A stretch of DNA of 64,000 bases from Polytrichum commune (GCA_950295325.1 OX485803.1:31425554-31489553); one strand, 5' to 3'. Positions 1 through 13,390 are shown, numbered from the stretch's first letter. Numbers and translations are program-made. Notes: generated from the letters alone by a model not told the origin.

Positions 1-1887
1 TTTTTTAGGTAGGTGGGTGGGTAGCTTAGGTTGCGTTTCCCCTTCCGGTGTATACAAAACAAAATACTTGCTTTCAAGGCATTATTGTCACAGTATTGGT
101 TGTGGATCGCAATATCGGTGGAGCACTGCTTGCTGCACAGGAGCTCGATCCCAAGTTTCGAATTTTATGGGCCATGGCAGAGTGATCAATATTCTCCCTG
201 ATCTCCCAAATTGCTTTGTGGAAGAAGATTTGGGTGCAAGCCTCTTCTTTTGCGTGTCTGTGTGAACGTCGGCTGACTTAATTGTGAGTTGATGATGGAG
301 CTGCTTCTGATGTGTGTTCCTGATCTTGGTTAGCTCAGAACTTCATTGTGCATGGTGGACATTTGTGGTGTTGATCCTCAGGTGGGTTGATTTAGCTGCT
401 TGTGTTGTCGGATTTTAGAGATTTTCTCGTGGAGGCTGTGGGATGAAGGTGCAGGTGAGTGGAGGGATGTGCTCGAGAGGTTAGACATGGTATAGCGTCA
501 TTAGCAAGTTGGGTAGGGTGACTGCGCAGCAGCGTTATGGTCAATGCTTTCTCCGCTGTAAGATTGTCGGACACAATCGTCACCATAGAATTGTGATACG
601 AAGGTTAGCTAGGATGGATAGATCTTAATTAGTTACCGCATCGGGTCGAAGTGCATGCTGAACGATTTTGTTTTTGTTTCTGTTTTCCCGCCGAGTACCG
701 TACTGCTGATCCTGGTGGAGAGGTGGTTGGAGTGTTTTGGGAAGGTTGAGTACGATCATCAGCATTATTAGTAGTGGCCTGGGGACGGTGATTGATGGTG
801 CGTTGTGCGCACCATTTGTCAAGGTGGTTCAATCCAATGAGGCCACCTGCACATGTTGATATGCTGCGAAGTTTTAAGGTTGTGTTGTGGGTGACAATAG
901 GAGACGTTATGCTAGCTACACATAGGTCGTCCCATCCACCTTCTGGCTTTTTGAAAGGAAAAAAAAAAGCGCGACCATTCCACTCCCGTCCTTTAGCTTT
1001 TGAGATGATGCACCAGTGGATCGTCACATGAGGAAGGTGACCACCGTTGACCCCCTAGACGGAAGTTGTTATTCCGATCGAATATTTCTGCGTCGCCACT
1101 CGTTTTGAGAAGCACTCTCGGAGGAGATTTCTTGAGATAGTTAATATATTGCAGTGCATTTCAAGTCCTTGCACTGTATCCTCTTGACTGTATCTCCTCA
1201 TCCTCAGTTCCAGGATAAAAAGAATTATCCGCGTCACCGCCGTCGAAACCTTCAGTCGAGATACTTAAGTTAACCCTGGATCGATCCAATAATTTGCTCA
1301 CCTAATAACGCGTGTTCTTGATTATTTTGCAGGTACCTGCCGTCAGTAACATCATCATTTATGAGTGCCAAGCCTAAGCAGATTCTGTGACCGAGGTTTC
1401 GGCAACCGACGCTCTGCGTGGTAGATATTTCGTAGTTCCGACGAACTGTACATACATGCACCGGAGATAGGGTTTAAAGATGCGAAACACGAGGGCTTTA
1501 GCGAATACTCCATATGCATATCGAGCTGCGAGACATGATAAGTTGACTTAGGGTGGTGTAAGGTCGCAAGGTAGGGCCACTAATCCTGTAGTCTGCGACC
1601 TGGAGATTGCGTAGGACAGGATTAATTTGGAGGACTCACTTGAAGGAAGTGAGCATTCAGTGTGTCGTGATGGTGGGCAGATGCGAGGACGGCTATGGTG
1701 AACACGAACTTGCAGGACTCTCTCGGTTGTGTGGTTTGGTGTTGGTTGTAAATGGCTTTCAACGAGAATTTTAAGTTGGGTCAAATTGTCACGAAGCCTT
1801 CTTCCGTTATGCGTCAGACGAAAGAATTTTTCTGAACCTGTTGCGGCTGGAGTAATTAGGTAGTGTTTGTGCCGCAAGAAAGTGGCG
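1..1887. other. Upstream flank of the glycosyltransferase gene
   Basis: I see no coding region with recognisable similarity here. Short open frames on both strands look random. The stretch before 1888 probably contains the promoter and 5' leader of the gene at 1888-4177, but I find no clear TATA box or transcription start. The first codon in frame after the preceding stop is a TTG at 1867, so the ATG at 1888 is the first usable start. Confidence 0.4.
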
Positions 1888-4177
1888 ATGGCGCAGGGGT
1901 GGAATTCCGCAAAGAAATCGCACGGGTGGTCATTTCAAACGGACCACTCCTGGATCCTTGTCCTGGTGGCAGTAGCTAGCATATGTTCCTGTGTTTATGT
2001 GCTGCAGCTGCTCTTTATTAACAGCAGCAATTGTATACCATTAGAAAGCATCTCGTATGGGTTTAGGCATCTTCCTCCGCAACAGATGATGAACATCTCT
2101 AGTCCCAGCATACTCCCTTCCACCGATGTTCACCATACTGCGTCTCTCGACGCATTGCCTGTACCTGTACCTGTACCTGTGGCGGTCCGCCTGCAGACAG
2201 CGAAGACAAGGAAGACGACGGACTTAACTCGAATTGTCTTTGGTATTGCCGGAGCTGCGAAAATGTGGGCAACAAGGAAGGAATACGTAACGTTGTGGTG
2301 GAATTCAGTGCAGGGACTCAGAGGGTATGTGTGGCTCGATGAAAAGGTGAATGAAACTTGGAGTACCGATGTGCCTCCGTTCAAAATCTCGGGGGATACT
2401 TCACGCTTCGAGTATAAGTTCAGAGGTGGGAAGAGATCAGCAATTCGGATATCGCGAATTGTTTCCGAAATGTTCAGGCTCGGGCTCCCAGATGTTGATT
2501 GGTTTGTTATGGGAGATGACGACACGTTCTTCTTCCCGGATAATTTGGTGAAAGTCCTCAACAAGTATGACCATAACCAGATGTACTATATCGGCAGTAC
2601 ATCGGAGACACACATGCAGAATGTTTTGTTTTCCTATAACATGGCGTTTGGTGGCGGGGGCTTCGCCATCAGTTATCCGTTGGCCAAGGAACTCGCCAAA
2701 ATGCAAGATGCTTGCCTCGCAAGGTAAACATTTCCCTCCCCACCATGTTGTTGTTTCAGCCACACATTCAATCTAAATTTAGGTGTTTCGATTGTCTTCC
2801 AATTGTGTTGCGCTTGGCATCGAGAGATGTCCACCATTGATTTCTCATGCGTGGATCTGTAACAGATATGCTCATCTGTTCGGTAGCGATGATCGAATGC
2901 ACGCTTGTATGTCGGAGCTCGGTGTGTCACTTACTAGAGAACTTGGATTCCATCAGGTCAGAATTGTCTCCTACTCGGCTACCGTGATATAGACATTCTT
3001 GCACAAGTCACCATCCTAATATGTGTTGAGGTTGCGCCATTTGCCATAAACAATTTGTCGTGGCCACGTCCGCCATTATCTCCAGATTTGTGTATGGCTA
3101 GGAGGCATATTAGGGATACTCTTCGAGGGATGAATCACGAGTTCTGTGGTTCGAATTGCAGATGGACATCCAGGGGGATGCGTTCGGCTTGCTAGCAGCT
3201 CACCCCCAGACTCCTCTTGTCAGTCTACACCACTTGGACGCCATCTTGCCCATCTTCCCTAACTACACACGGGGGGGAGCCTTAACCCATCTGTTGAAGG
3301 CATCGAAGATTGAACCGTCAAGTCTGCTGCAGCAATCGATCTGCTATGCACAAGGAAAAACCTGGTCAATCTCCCTTTCCTGGGGGTTCGTGGTCCAGAT
3401 TTACAAGGAGTTTTTGACACCACGTGTGCTGGAAACCACCATCAGAACCTTCGCCTCTTGCAGACGAAGAACGGACAAAGTTGATTTCCCTTTCAACACG
3501 AGGGATAACTCGAAGGAGGTCTGTCTGCGTCCCAGTCTGTTTTACATGGAGTCTGCGCAAGGTCCGAGTGCGGATACGGATGGATTTCTGGAGACTGTTT
3601 ATGTGAAGGAGGATGATTGGAAGAAACGACGAGCTTGCGACTCAAAATTGAAACCTCTTAGCTCTGTGCAACGAATCCGTGTCTTAAAGGAACCGATCAA
3701 GGAAACCTGGTTTTTGGTGAGCAGAATTCTCGTTTCTATTTCTCCGGTGTAGATGTTGGTGGTAAGAGATTCGTATGTGTGTTGGTGAGGGATTGTCACC
3801 TCCTACTGTAGTTGAGTAGGATGGTTGGTGAATGCCCTGGTGTTTGGTTTGTCAGACGTGAAGGGTCCAGGTCCGAAGCCTGAGAGGCCCGTGGAGAGGT
3901 TTTAATTGTGGTAGAGATTCGCTATCGCTTGATTGAGATTATCGATGAACCTACCTGCAACTACTTTCACAACTCCTTTCGGGTTTTTGTTATGGGAGTA
4001 TTAGGTTGTGTCTGTGATTTTGCAATAGCTCTTCGAAGGTAACATGATTGCTTCTCATCATGATTGCAGGCACCTCGAAGATCTTGCTGCCGGGTCACAT
4101 CCTGGCAGGAAGACATAATTGAGATGCACGTCGGTGCTTGTGAAGATGGTGAAGTTCTCATGAGCAGCTCACAGTGA
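1888..4177 (+). CDS. DUF604 / Fringe-like glycosyltransferase (GT31 type), four exons
   Basis: Predicted type II membrane glycosyltransferase of the plant DUF604 (Fringe/beta-1,3-galactosyltransferase-like) family, expected in the Golgi. Exons by splice signals and phase: 1888-2723, 2866-2956, 3162-3716, 4070-4177; the sum is 1590 nt, 529 residues. Introns are GT-AG. The start is the first ATG; a hydrophobic anchor lies at about residues 22-44. The metal and nucleotide-sugar binding DDD motif is at residues 210-212 (context MGDDDTFFFPDN). Exon 2 gives RYAHLFGSDDR and exon 3 has FGLLAAHP, SLHHLD, WSISLSWGF and FYMESA, which are typical of DUF604 proteins. The last exon supplies the family's APRR.CC ending plus a longer tail (stop 4175-4177). 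A short coding hexamer repeat near 2158-2182 gives repeated Pro-Val. The acceptor sugar cannot be told from sequence. Confidence 0.88.
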
Positions 4178-7100
4178 CGGATTAAACTTTGCCGAAATTA
4201 CGAATCGGGTATCATCCGTGCTATACATACTGCAACCTAATTCGTTGATCAACGCAATTTCCACAACAATCAATTCAGACACACCATCGCCAGCATTGAT
4301 CGGCCTGTATATCTATACCGAGAGGAGCTAGAGTCGAATAAACTTGATGCAGCAATAACAGATGAGAATGTGCGCATGTGCCATACAGATAGATTGTTCG
4401 TTGCCGAGATGCATACTTGTATATAAGAGCTATGCACTTTAGACAATTTGAGTTTAATTGTACACATCGTAGGCTCACCGAGGTTGCATTTGCCTCGCAC
4501 ATTAGTGGGACTAATCAACCGAGAGTAGTTATAGGAATTGCTCCTTAGATCTGGGCTGCTCGCACCTTCATCAACGATTGTAGCATCACAACAGAGAGTT
4601 TGGAGATAGATAGAATTAGCCATACCGCAGGGGAGGCAAATTATTTCGGAGATTGAGGAACAATACTGCACCCAGATATCAAAATTTGTCAGCACCGGTG
4701 ATCACTCGAACTTCAAATTGCTTGATCTTTCAGTTAATTTAGTACGAGTTTGGCAGCCTGCAGGAATGTTGATGATCGCATGCTCCACAGTGTCTGAGCA
4801 ATAGTTTATTCTGCTCTCTCTTGAAATTGCTCAAAACCAATGGATAGGGAGAACCGACTGCTAGTCGCAGATCAACCGGTTGAGTATGAGAAATTACCAG
4901 TTGAAGTCCAAAGCTTCAGGAAAACTACCGATCACTTTAGAGGAATCCAAAGATCATACCTGAAATCCATAAAGAAAAACCCAAAGATGTCAACATGTTA
5001 ACTGGTTGGACTTGGAAACACTAGGATTTCGACCGATTATGCCCGAAAATCTACCCGGTCACTGCTCAAAAACTTTGAGTTTGACTTGCATCGCTTCAAT
5101 GATCAACTGGCCGAGCTCAACTGTGGCTTTGTTGCATGAAGATTTTTAATTGTTTTGTCAATATCTCACTTAAACTCGAATGTCTCGAGCTGTTTGTGAT
5201 TCTGTATGACTTCCATCGATCCTTCAAGGTCAATTGTGGGTGGACTAAAGACCCAGGTGGCATGCCAACGTGGACTTTGTATAAGTCAAATAGGTAGGGA
5301 ATGGGTATAATATTGTGCCATTCTACTAACGGACCTTGTCAACCCCTCATTTAGGGTTCTTCCCCCTTGTCCATTATTGTGGTTCAAGCGCTGAGTCATA
5401 CTTCAGCTTGTAGATAATGGTTTCTTCTTTGACCTTTGCCACGTGGCAGTACTGCATTGCTTGAACCCCATGCAAAGCCCACGTGGAATTGAGAACATGG
5501 TATTGAAAAAGATTAGGTAATCGTGATACATCTTATGTTACTGCACTAAATGGTATTGTATTTCGGGTCATATGGTATTTTATGTCACTGTGGTAACTTT
5601 TCTAATGACACTGTTTATGAATAAGTTTTTGTTGTCATGGATGATTGAGATTTGCATGGCATCCATGCCAATTATTGAACAAAGTTATTCTGCATCTTAA
5701 CAATTATGTAATGAGGTATTTGTCATGGATGATTCAAATTTGGATGGGAAATTGGTTTGTGAGTGTCAGTAATTGCAACATTGTAAATCCATGATGTCCA
5801 AAATTTCTTACTAGGGATGACAAATAACGTTAGGTTTACATTTAGTGTTGGAGACACTACACGGGCATGTCACAATGTATTGAGCAAGACAAATAGAATT
5901 GGTGACACTAAATATAATATTCAGTGCAGTGTTTTGCACTCTCTTTTCACCATTAATGAAATGAAATGAAGTTGATTTTGAAGTCCGGGAAGCCAAAGCT
6001 AATGGGACTAGAAGTATGTCATGATGGTTTCAAGCTAGCTAATTCATTAGTGTGGTAGCCTCTGTGAGATAGAGGCTAATGTCAACATTGATGGTCCAAT
6101 TGAAAGAAATACTTAAGTCTCCCTTTGACTATTACTTCACATTGTGATGTAAGCTTATATCTAATGAGGTTGACATTCCAACACAAAAATGTGTCTCATT
6201 TCAACTACAATATAAGAATAAAATGTGTTGGCATAGTCTAGTATCTCTAGAGCTAGGAATAGTCATATATCATGTTTCAAAGTAAGTAGGTATATGTTGC
6301 ACTCATGGATTTCTATAGCAAGCCAAGGACATGATTAACTCGCCCAACAAAATTCATATTGGGCTATAAAGGAGAGCAATTGTAAGCTAAATCATAAAAA
6401 TGCGAGGAGCATAGAGTACTCATGAATTTCTTCCATTTTATCACATCGGTTCATACACACTATAGTGATGCATGAATAGCCATCATAAACAATGGAAAAT
6501 CAGTAGGAGAAAACAAAATCCAAACCATGAAGCTGAAATCCAAGTTTACCTAGAGAGCTTGCCAGTGTAATAAAAAAACACAATGTTTTGGGATTTTGAA
6601 AACCTGAAATTGGTGTAGGAAGTAGATTTCAAGAACTTCACTCATGTGCTTTATAAGTTTCTAAGCAAATGAATTCATCCTCCATGTTTAGACTGAGTTG
6701 ACCAACAATAAGCCGTAGCGTTGACCATCTTAAATCTTGTTGACATGTCATGTATTCATTGGACATGAGCATGATGAATACAAATCACTAACAAACATGC
6801 CTCACAACATGGTCAACATTATGTCCGATATTGTACATGTGTTGCTTTGCTACAAGTTGTAGCACGGTTCCTCGCGTGTAATTCTAGTACGTAGTTGGGA
6901 ATCCGTAAATAAATGGGATTATTCATAATTTAACACACAATATGTACATATTCAACTTTGAGGAGCACATAACTGGAAGGAAACCATTTTAAGTATAAGC
7001 ACTGACCAACACTTCAACAATGCAAAATAACTAGCCTTGAATTAGTTATGGCAAACTAAATTTTCATGGTTTTTGTTTGGGCCCTTCAACATGTAAAGGC

Positions 7101-8744
7101 TCCTCCAACTCTACAAACAATCTCAACAACTGAATCAAATCAAAATTGTATCATTAGGTTAGTAATTGCCATTCACAAAGATTGTCGTTACAAGTTTCAA
7201 AACCAAAGTTGAGATGCAAAATGTATAATAGGTCAATGTGAAGATTATCTTTTTCTTTAAGGGTCGCATAGACCCTTCTAGTTTATGTGACCTATAGAAC
7301 CTAGAACGGTGTCTATATCGTGAATACATAGTCCAATTCATTGCAACATGTGTATTTCTAGTTCCCAATTTCATCACCACAAGCCTTTCCACATGTGCAC
7401 TCGAATACAAATGTCCAACTAGAAAGATCAAAACATGAGACCCAAATGCTTTATTACCATCTCGAAGAGCATATTTGGTGGAAGTATACAAACCAACTAT
7501 TATGTCCATTCAAGCCTAATGTACCTTACGTACCTTCCAAGAACCCTCACAACAACTAGAGATATCATGCATTCTCCATTTCCTGATGATGTTCATAAAC
7601 TATACGTGTGTTAGCCACAAATCAACGTTTCTCATCAAGTGCCATGTGAACACATACAAACATATGGTCCCGGCCAATTGTTTTGCGTCACCGAAAAGTC
7701 TCCAAATCCATCACCATTGTCAAAACAATTGCTTAGGACTCATATGTTGGCAAACTAACTATCCCATTTAGTGCGTGTGGTCTTAATTTACGAAACACGC
7801 ACTATTTTGCCAAAACTCAAAATTAGTGAGGGTTGAATACTTACTTAGTGATACTAAATTTAGAATGCATGTTCATTTACCACACTCTTCAAAGAAAATT
7901 TGTGCATGTTGTAAGGTATATATGTTGGTGAGCTCGAAGAGGCTTCTCATTCTTTTCATTCAGCCATTCCCAAGGCATCTCCTAACACTAAGAAATCAAA
8001 CAAAGCTTGTATTGAAAGTTTCTAGCACTTTGACACTTTTGGAGGATTTTAGGCTCCCAAAACCCTAGAACTTTCAATAGCATTGATGTGACAAGGTAAA
8101 CAAACTTAATATCACATTCGTTAATTTCCCACACACACTATTACCCACAGAGGGCTTCCTATTTCATCTTTACATGTGCCAAAATGTAGTTTCCACGTGG
8201 GATACAAGTGATCGTGGCGAATGTGGACATGACACGTGGCATAATTCGAGGGAGAATAACTCTTTTGTGTCGTGTCGGAATAGAGAGCCCTCCACGGTAG
8301 CCGGACTTCAATAAATGGAATAATTAGTGTTGTGACGATGATTGGTCTTGAGAGTTGTGCATGCAGAGTGGGCTAGGTTGGAAATTGAGCCACGAAACAT
8401 GTATAAGAAAGCTAGGCACCTCATTGTGAATCGTGAAGAAGTTGCCCGGGTCCTCACCAAGTGTTTGAGCTTCACGACGAAAGTTTTGCCATTACGTCTT
8501 TATCAAGTGACTTGCGGGAAAAAGAGTTTCCGAGGGGCTTCAAAGTCTAAAGGACTACCTAGCTACCGACTACCTAGGCACCAAATTCACGCCTCTCTTT
8601 GCAAATTGCCGTGTAACTTATGGTATTGATGTCAAACATGAGCCAAGTTGCGTTCCCATGCCGTCACACTTGTTAGATCGTCATGTGCACCGACACCAAT
8701 GAAATCGTTCATTAATTTATGGCCACCCACATCCATTCAATCCT
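4178..8744. other. Gene-poor, AT-rich intergenic DNA
   Basis: No supportable gene. Open frames are short and lack recognisable similarity. A dispersed repeat occupies about 5540-5930 and is listed separately. Some CACGTGG-like words near 8193-8240 could be chance matches to plant regulatory boxes and are not called. Confidence 0.5.
5540..5930. repeat. Dispersed repeat, copy A
   Basis: This block is similar in order and wording to 26901-27254 plus 27708-27745. Shared words include tcatatggtattttatg, gtggtaacttttctaatgac, gatgacaaataac and gaattggtgacactaaat. Copy A is uninterrupted where copy B carries a TA-flanked insertion, so it represents the empty site. The repeat family is not recognised and no protein is encoded. 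Confidence 0.6.
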
Positions 8745-9890
8745 CTCTCCCAACGTCATGCAAAAGGCACGCTTTCCGACACCCACCCGCTCCTTTGATT
8801 TGTTGGTGCGAATCCCGTACCCGGTCTACAATAGCACCACAAGTCTTTGCACGAAAGTGGACTTCTCTTGCCATTTCATGGTGTGTATTGAAATTCCACT
8901 CCCATCAAGCTCAAACTTATGAAGAAAATCGTAAGGTGAGATGGAAAGCTCATTCAACAACATTCATTCTTGAACCATACCCACTATGCTCTCAAAATTT
9001 TATAATCTTTCTTTCATTTTAAAACACGCATCGACCACAACTTCTTGATGTCTTTGCAAAAGGGTCCGAGATGACCCTCGATTGTTGGGTGATAGTGGAG
9101 AGGTACCCATTTCCGAATGGAGTGGTTGGCGGTTCGATTCCTGCTGTGAAATCTTCCCTCTACTTTTCGGGAAAAAATTAGCTAGGTAGGTAGGAAGCCA
9201 AGAGCCCACCTACCGCAAGGTAGGCAGTAAACCCCACCCTGCATCAAGAGGATTCTTGCAGCAAGGTTGGGCCAACAAGCTCAAATTCATGTCGGATTGC
9301 CCAACGTTGGTTAATTATTTATTTGTTCCTTGCAAAAGACACAGTTTTCAATCTCATTAAATGTTTCGATTTGTAGGTGTGAATTTTGTACCCAATGTAC
9401 AATGACATAAGTGTTTACTCAAAAGTAAACTTCTTGACCATTTCATGGCATATTTGACTCTACTCCCATGAAGCTCAAATCTATAAAACTATATTATATG
9501 GTGAGATGGCAAACTTATGGTGACAAGCTCATTTAACAACATAGTTATGCATGATTCTTGAACAATACACTATGTTCTCTCTTAATTTTTTCATTTCCAA
9601 ATCACCCATCAAACAATCTTCCCAACGTCTTTGTGAAAAGACACGGTTTTTGACATCACCCATTGCTTTGCATTTATAAGTGTGAGTTCCGTAGCCAATT
9701 CACAAAAATAAAAGTCTTTGCACAAAAGTGGTCCCCATGGCCATTTCATGGTACATATTCAGCTCAACTCCCATAAAACTCAAATCTTCTTTTTAAAAGA
9801 TTCATAAAGTGATGGCAATGTGTGGTGGCAAGCTCCTTCAACAACATAAGAATGCATGAATCATTATTATGTCCTTCTATGTAGTGTAGT
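8745..9890. repeat. Three degenerate tandem units of about 270-300 bp
   Basis: Three diverged direct copies can be followed: about 8745-9062, about 9050-9062 continued at 9339-9620, and about 9625-9890. Shared words in order are gcaaaag.cac, ccatttcatgg, ctcccat.aagctcaaa, ggtgagatgg, caagctc..tcaacaacat and cttgaac.ata. The second unit is split by the SINE-like insertion at 9063-9329. No coding capacity is visible. Confidence 0.6.
9063..9329 (+). mobile_element. tRNA-derived SINE-like insertion
   Basis: A 267-bp insertion is flanked by the direct repeat ttgcaaaag at 9054-9062 and 9330-9338. Inside are a Pol III B box, ggttcgattcc (9131-9141), and an A-box-like word, tgggtgatagtgg (9086-9098), at tRNA-like spacing. 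The 3' end is T-rich (ttatttatttgtt). The uninterrupted third unit of the surrounding tandem repeat gives an empty-site comparison. A non-coding Pol III element mobilised by a LINE is the best explanation. Confidence 0.6.
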
Positions 9891-10788
9891 GTAGTCTAGG
9901 AAGCAATTTCGAATAGTTCTATTGCACTTATTCAAAAGTTCAAGAATCGTGGGAGGAAACATCAAAATTTTATTGAAGAGCAGTTGACCATTGATTGCTC
10001 ACCACGTCCAAATGTTATTGTTTTATTTCCTTGCATGTATTTCAGATGATTTTCGATTTGCTTGAAGGTCACATGTGTATCACAAGTCACGTTGAATGAT
10101 TGAAGGAGACTAGTATCTAGGTAATCCTGTACCTTTGATGAGTTCGAAAATAAGCAAGGAATTTTTGAAAATGTGAACACTAGTGCTTCCAGTGTTGTTA
10201 TTTGTACTTGCCATGTGGCCATTATGTAGATGATGGTATGCTAAAAGACCATGGACATGATTTGCGCATACATTTGACATCATAAAGAAGATATTAAAGC
10301 ACCTACACGACAACATTGTAGTCCAAAAGTGACCAAAAAGTCCATAATTATCTAAATACTACTAAAACATAGTTATAAATATTCAAGTAGTAAATTATAT
10401 TTATGTTGAGAATTGTTTTCATTCCATTTAAAACGTGCTTGTGCTTTGGAAGTGATGTTTTGGGATATGGTTGTGATGTAGAATTTGATAGAGGTGGGAA
10501 TTCATCTAAATTTATGATCACTTTAGGAGTGGGTACTTGCGAGGAACGTTCAAACATAGGAGGAGAATGTGTATACTGAATCAGTTTAAAATATTGAGAG
10601 GCATTCTTTGTATGTAAAGTAGAACATTCATACACGCATTCATAGTCATTTTTACATCTAGACATTATAAAGATGGATACTTTATTCCAACGATGGATGG
10701 GACGTTGCAAATATTCAACAATCCATAAAAATGCAGTGGAATCACCCCACAAACTTCTTAATGTGGCATTTTAAAGGCAATTTCTTTA

Positions 10789-11034
10789 GGGGATTGTCAA
10801 ATTGACCACACATTGGTTAGAACGACCACAAAGACACGTCGCACGGTCACATGACTTGTCAAAATATGAACAATTCTAGTTGTAAATTGAGATCTAAAGA
10901 AAGAGAAAGTAGAGTTGACACCTTGCTCCTCTTTGTGTGTGCGATGAAAAGACCAAAATTTGACAGGTCATGTGACCACGCAACATGTCTATGTGGTCAT
11001 GTTAACAAATTATGTGGTCAATTTAGCAATCCCC
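10789..11034. mobile_element. Foldback MITE, hAT-like, with 8-bp target duplication
   Basis: A 246-bp element begins GGGGATTGTCAAATTGACC and ends in its inverted counterpart; the inverted arms cover nearly 100 bp each. It is flanked by tttcttta at 10781-10788 and 11035-11042, a perfect 8-bp duplication as left by hAT transposases. It encodes nothing. A related single arm occurs at about 26615-26685. Confidence 0.75.
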
Positions 11035-11042
11035 TTTCTTTA

Positions 11043-11447
11043 TACATTCATGTTCATTGAATGCACTGGGATGTAAATCGTGTAAGACGACATGAGTTAC
11101 TTCACGAGCTTGATATAATCAAGTTTTCCATATTTAACAATAAATGTTGATTTAAACGGTTCATGATGTTTTGTCTTAATGAAGGATGTCAAAGAATAAT
11201 GCAACACATAGAAGATTGAGTAAAACAACCAATTGTTGACATCATATGTGTAGGCGAAAAATAAACGAAGATTATTTGAATGTAATTTTTGTGGGAAATG
11301 ATGGATTGACACCATAAGGTGACGTAGATTTATCTATTATATGAAAAAAGGGGATATACATCAAATTTAAAACTATAAGTCCAGTAATCTAACTAGTAGA
11401 TAAGATTTTGGAAACAAAATTTACAAGATGAAAAATGTAAGATTGTT
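11043..11447. other. Intergenic, nothing recognised
   Basis: AT-rich spacer between two inverted-repeat elements. No gene or structured element is visible. Confidence 0.4.
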
Positions 11448-12068
11448 GGGTGCAGGCATGGCAAAGTGGACAACTCCTAATCCACGCCTAAGTGCAAGTG
11501 AAAGTGATTAAAAAATATTCACTAACTTTGAGTTTTGTGACGAAAAAATTCACAAACATTTATAAAACATATTGACCTACAAAGCCAATCAATTTATGAT
11601 GTCAAAAAAAAATTACAAGAAAAGTCTACGATTTTTGAGAGGACGGTGCAAGTGGCATGCAAGTATGTGATATTCAACAAGTAATTGTCTATAATTTATT
11701 TACAATACGATAAAATTACATTAAATGAATAGTTTCCTCCAATTTTTGTGATGATGACCTCAAATATATAATGAATTCAAGGATCATGAAAAAGAAATCC
11801 AACTTCAAAATTTTCAAGGTAATGAAACTTACGTTCAAAACCATATCCAATCATGTGCTTTTGAGCATCACTTTTAATGATAAGTTCTGAATATCTCAAG
11901 TTGATATTCTACATTTTGAGTATTTAACACAACAATAAAGGTCATCGTGAAAAAAATTCCAATTTGAACAACACTTTGCTACTACTTGTAGGCCTTTGAC
12001 CCCTACTAGATAATATGGTTTTAGTATATCGGAGCACTATTTTGGTCCACTTTGCCATGCTTGCACCC
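11448..12068. mobile_element. TIR element, superfamily uncertain
   Basis: The left end reads GGGTGCAGGCATGGCAAAG and the right end is its near-exact reverse complement, closing at 12068. The match covers about 24 bp including AAAGTGGAC. Length is about 621 bp with AT-rich, non-coding content. I could not identify a clean target duplication, so the superfamily is open. Confidence 0.55.
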
Positions 12069-12150
12069 TACCAGTGCAAGAAAAAATGCAAAATTAAAAC
12101 CACAAAATAAAACAACATTGTAAGACAAAATGAAACTTGAAGACTATAAC

Positions 12151-12325
12151 TATATGTGGCCCACTCAATCATAGTGGGGGTATCTAATTGAACTGGATTT
12201 TTCCCAACCACATGGGAACCTAGGAGCTTGCCCTTGGAGGAGATAAGTGCAAGCTGGTTTGACCACGCCCAATCAAAGTGTTCACCTTTGAAAGGAGGCA
12301 ATTGTGTCCAGGGGGCTTTTATTCT
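12151..12325 (+). repeat. 5'-truncated copy of the 5S-derived repeat's body
   Basis: Read on + this block matches the reverse complement of 37180-37335. Shared words include cactatgattg/caatcatagtg, ccacatg.gaaccta, gggcaagc and aaggaggcaat. The 5S-like head present at 37362-37440 is missing here, as expected of a 5'-truncated retroposed copy. An extra stretch of about 26 bp lies near 12267-12292. Confidence 0.55.
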
Positions 12326-12389
12326 TGTGATGCCCGATCTAGAAATTGCATACAACGTTAGACCAACTTCAAGATAAAGCGACACCGTA

Positions 12390-12407
12390 ATTCACATGGT
12401 GACATTA
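12390..12407. repeat. Target-site duplication, left copy
   Basis: The 18-bp sequence attcacatggtgacatta is repeated exactly at 25952-25969. The two copies bracket the non-LTR retrotransposon and mark its ends. Confidence 0.9.
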
Positions 12408-13270
12408 GGAAGAGGGATGGCGGACGGAGCACTTCGGAGCTCAGAATTGCAGAACCTCGGCGAAGCCCAAGCACAGACAAGGCCTACACACAGGAGCGCC
12501 GACTCGAAGAACCTCGACTCCCAAGCCCGGAAGAAACTTACACATCAGAGCTCAGATCTGAAGGATCTCGGCGACGCCCAAACACCAAAACCACTTGAAC
12601 ATGTGCGGCAGTGCAACCGGAGAATACCGAACAGGAGACACTTGAAGCAATGGAAGTTAGTGTCAACAACAATTTTATTAGTGTTTTGGGCACTAATTGG
12701 CCTCTACAATACACTCGGCCACAAAAGCCACACCCTACTTGATGCATTTCCTCAATACCCTAACCCTAGATCTGCAGCTAAGGTAGTAGAAGACTCCTCC
12801 TCCCCTCAACCCGATACAGGACCTTGCCTCTCACATCTCCTGCACGCCATCCAACTACCTCCCCCACAAATCAAATGGAGCCGCCGCCGCCACTGCTGCT
12901 GTTGGAACTGCTGCAACGCCACCGCCCCCCTCACGAGCATATGGAGTTGCGGAATCAAGATCAGCAACTGTCGGGACCGACCACCTCAACCCGCACGCTC
13001 CACAAACATCCCCAACAAGTATGCACAACTCGCTCCCAACAAGCCCCCATCAGCACAAGATCAACATCGCACAGAAAGGTACCGCCTAACCCTAAAGCTT
13101 CATCTTGCAAAACGTATCCACACACAGACCACTCCGCTACACCTTCATACAACATTCACACAATCACAACCCCCCCCCCCCCAACAATCCACACATAGTT
13201 GGACACCTCACACACCAATCATACAATCGCAACATACAACACACAAAGGACACACGCAAAACAACGCCAA

Positions 13271-13390
13271 CATACCTTACATCTGTTGCCTCACCACCAT
13301 CCTCCAACAAGGGCTCCGAAAAAGAAGTCACACACCTTACATCTGCCGCCTCCCGACCATCCTCCAACAAGAGCTCCGAAAAAGGAAGCA
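13271..13390 (+). repeat. 60-bp tandem duplication within the LINE
   Basis: Two copies with an exact 60-bp period, sharing ccttacatctg, accatcctccaacaag and gctccgaaaaa. The period is a multiple of three, so the reading frame is kept. Confidence 0.8.

Noticed and set aside
1867-1887. Upstream TTG-started extension of the glycosyltransferase
   Set aside because: TTG is not a normal plant start. The ATG at 1888 gives a proper type II membrane protein.
12396-12398. ATG at 12396 as the LINE's own start
   Set aside because: It lies in the target-site duplication, so it is host-derived. The first element ATG is at 12417.
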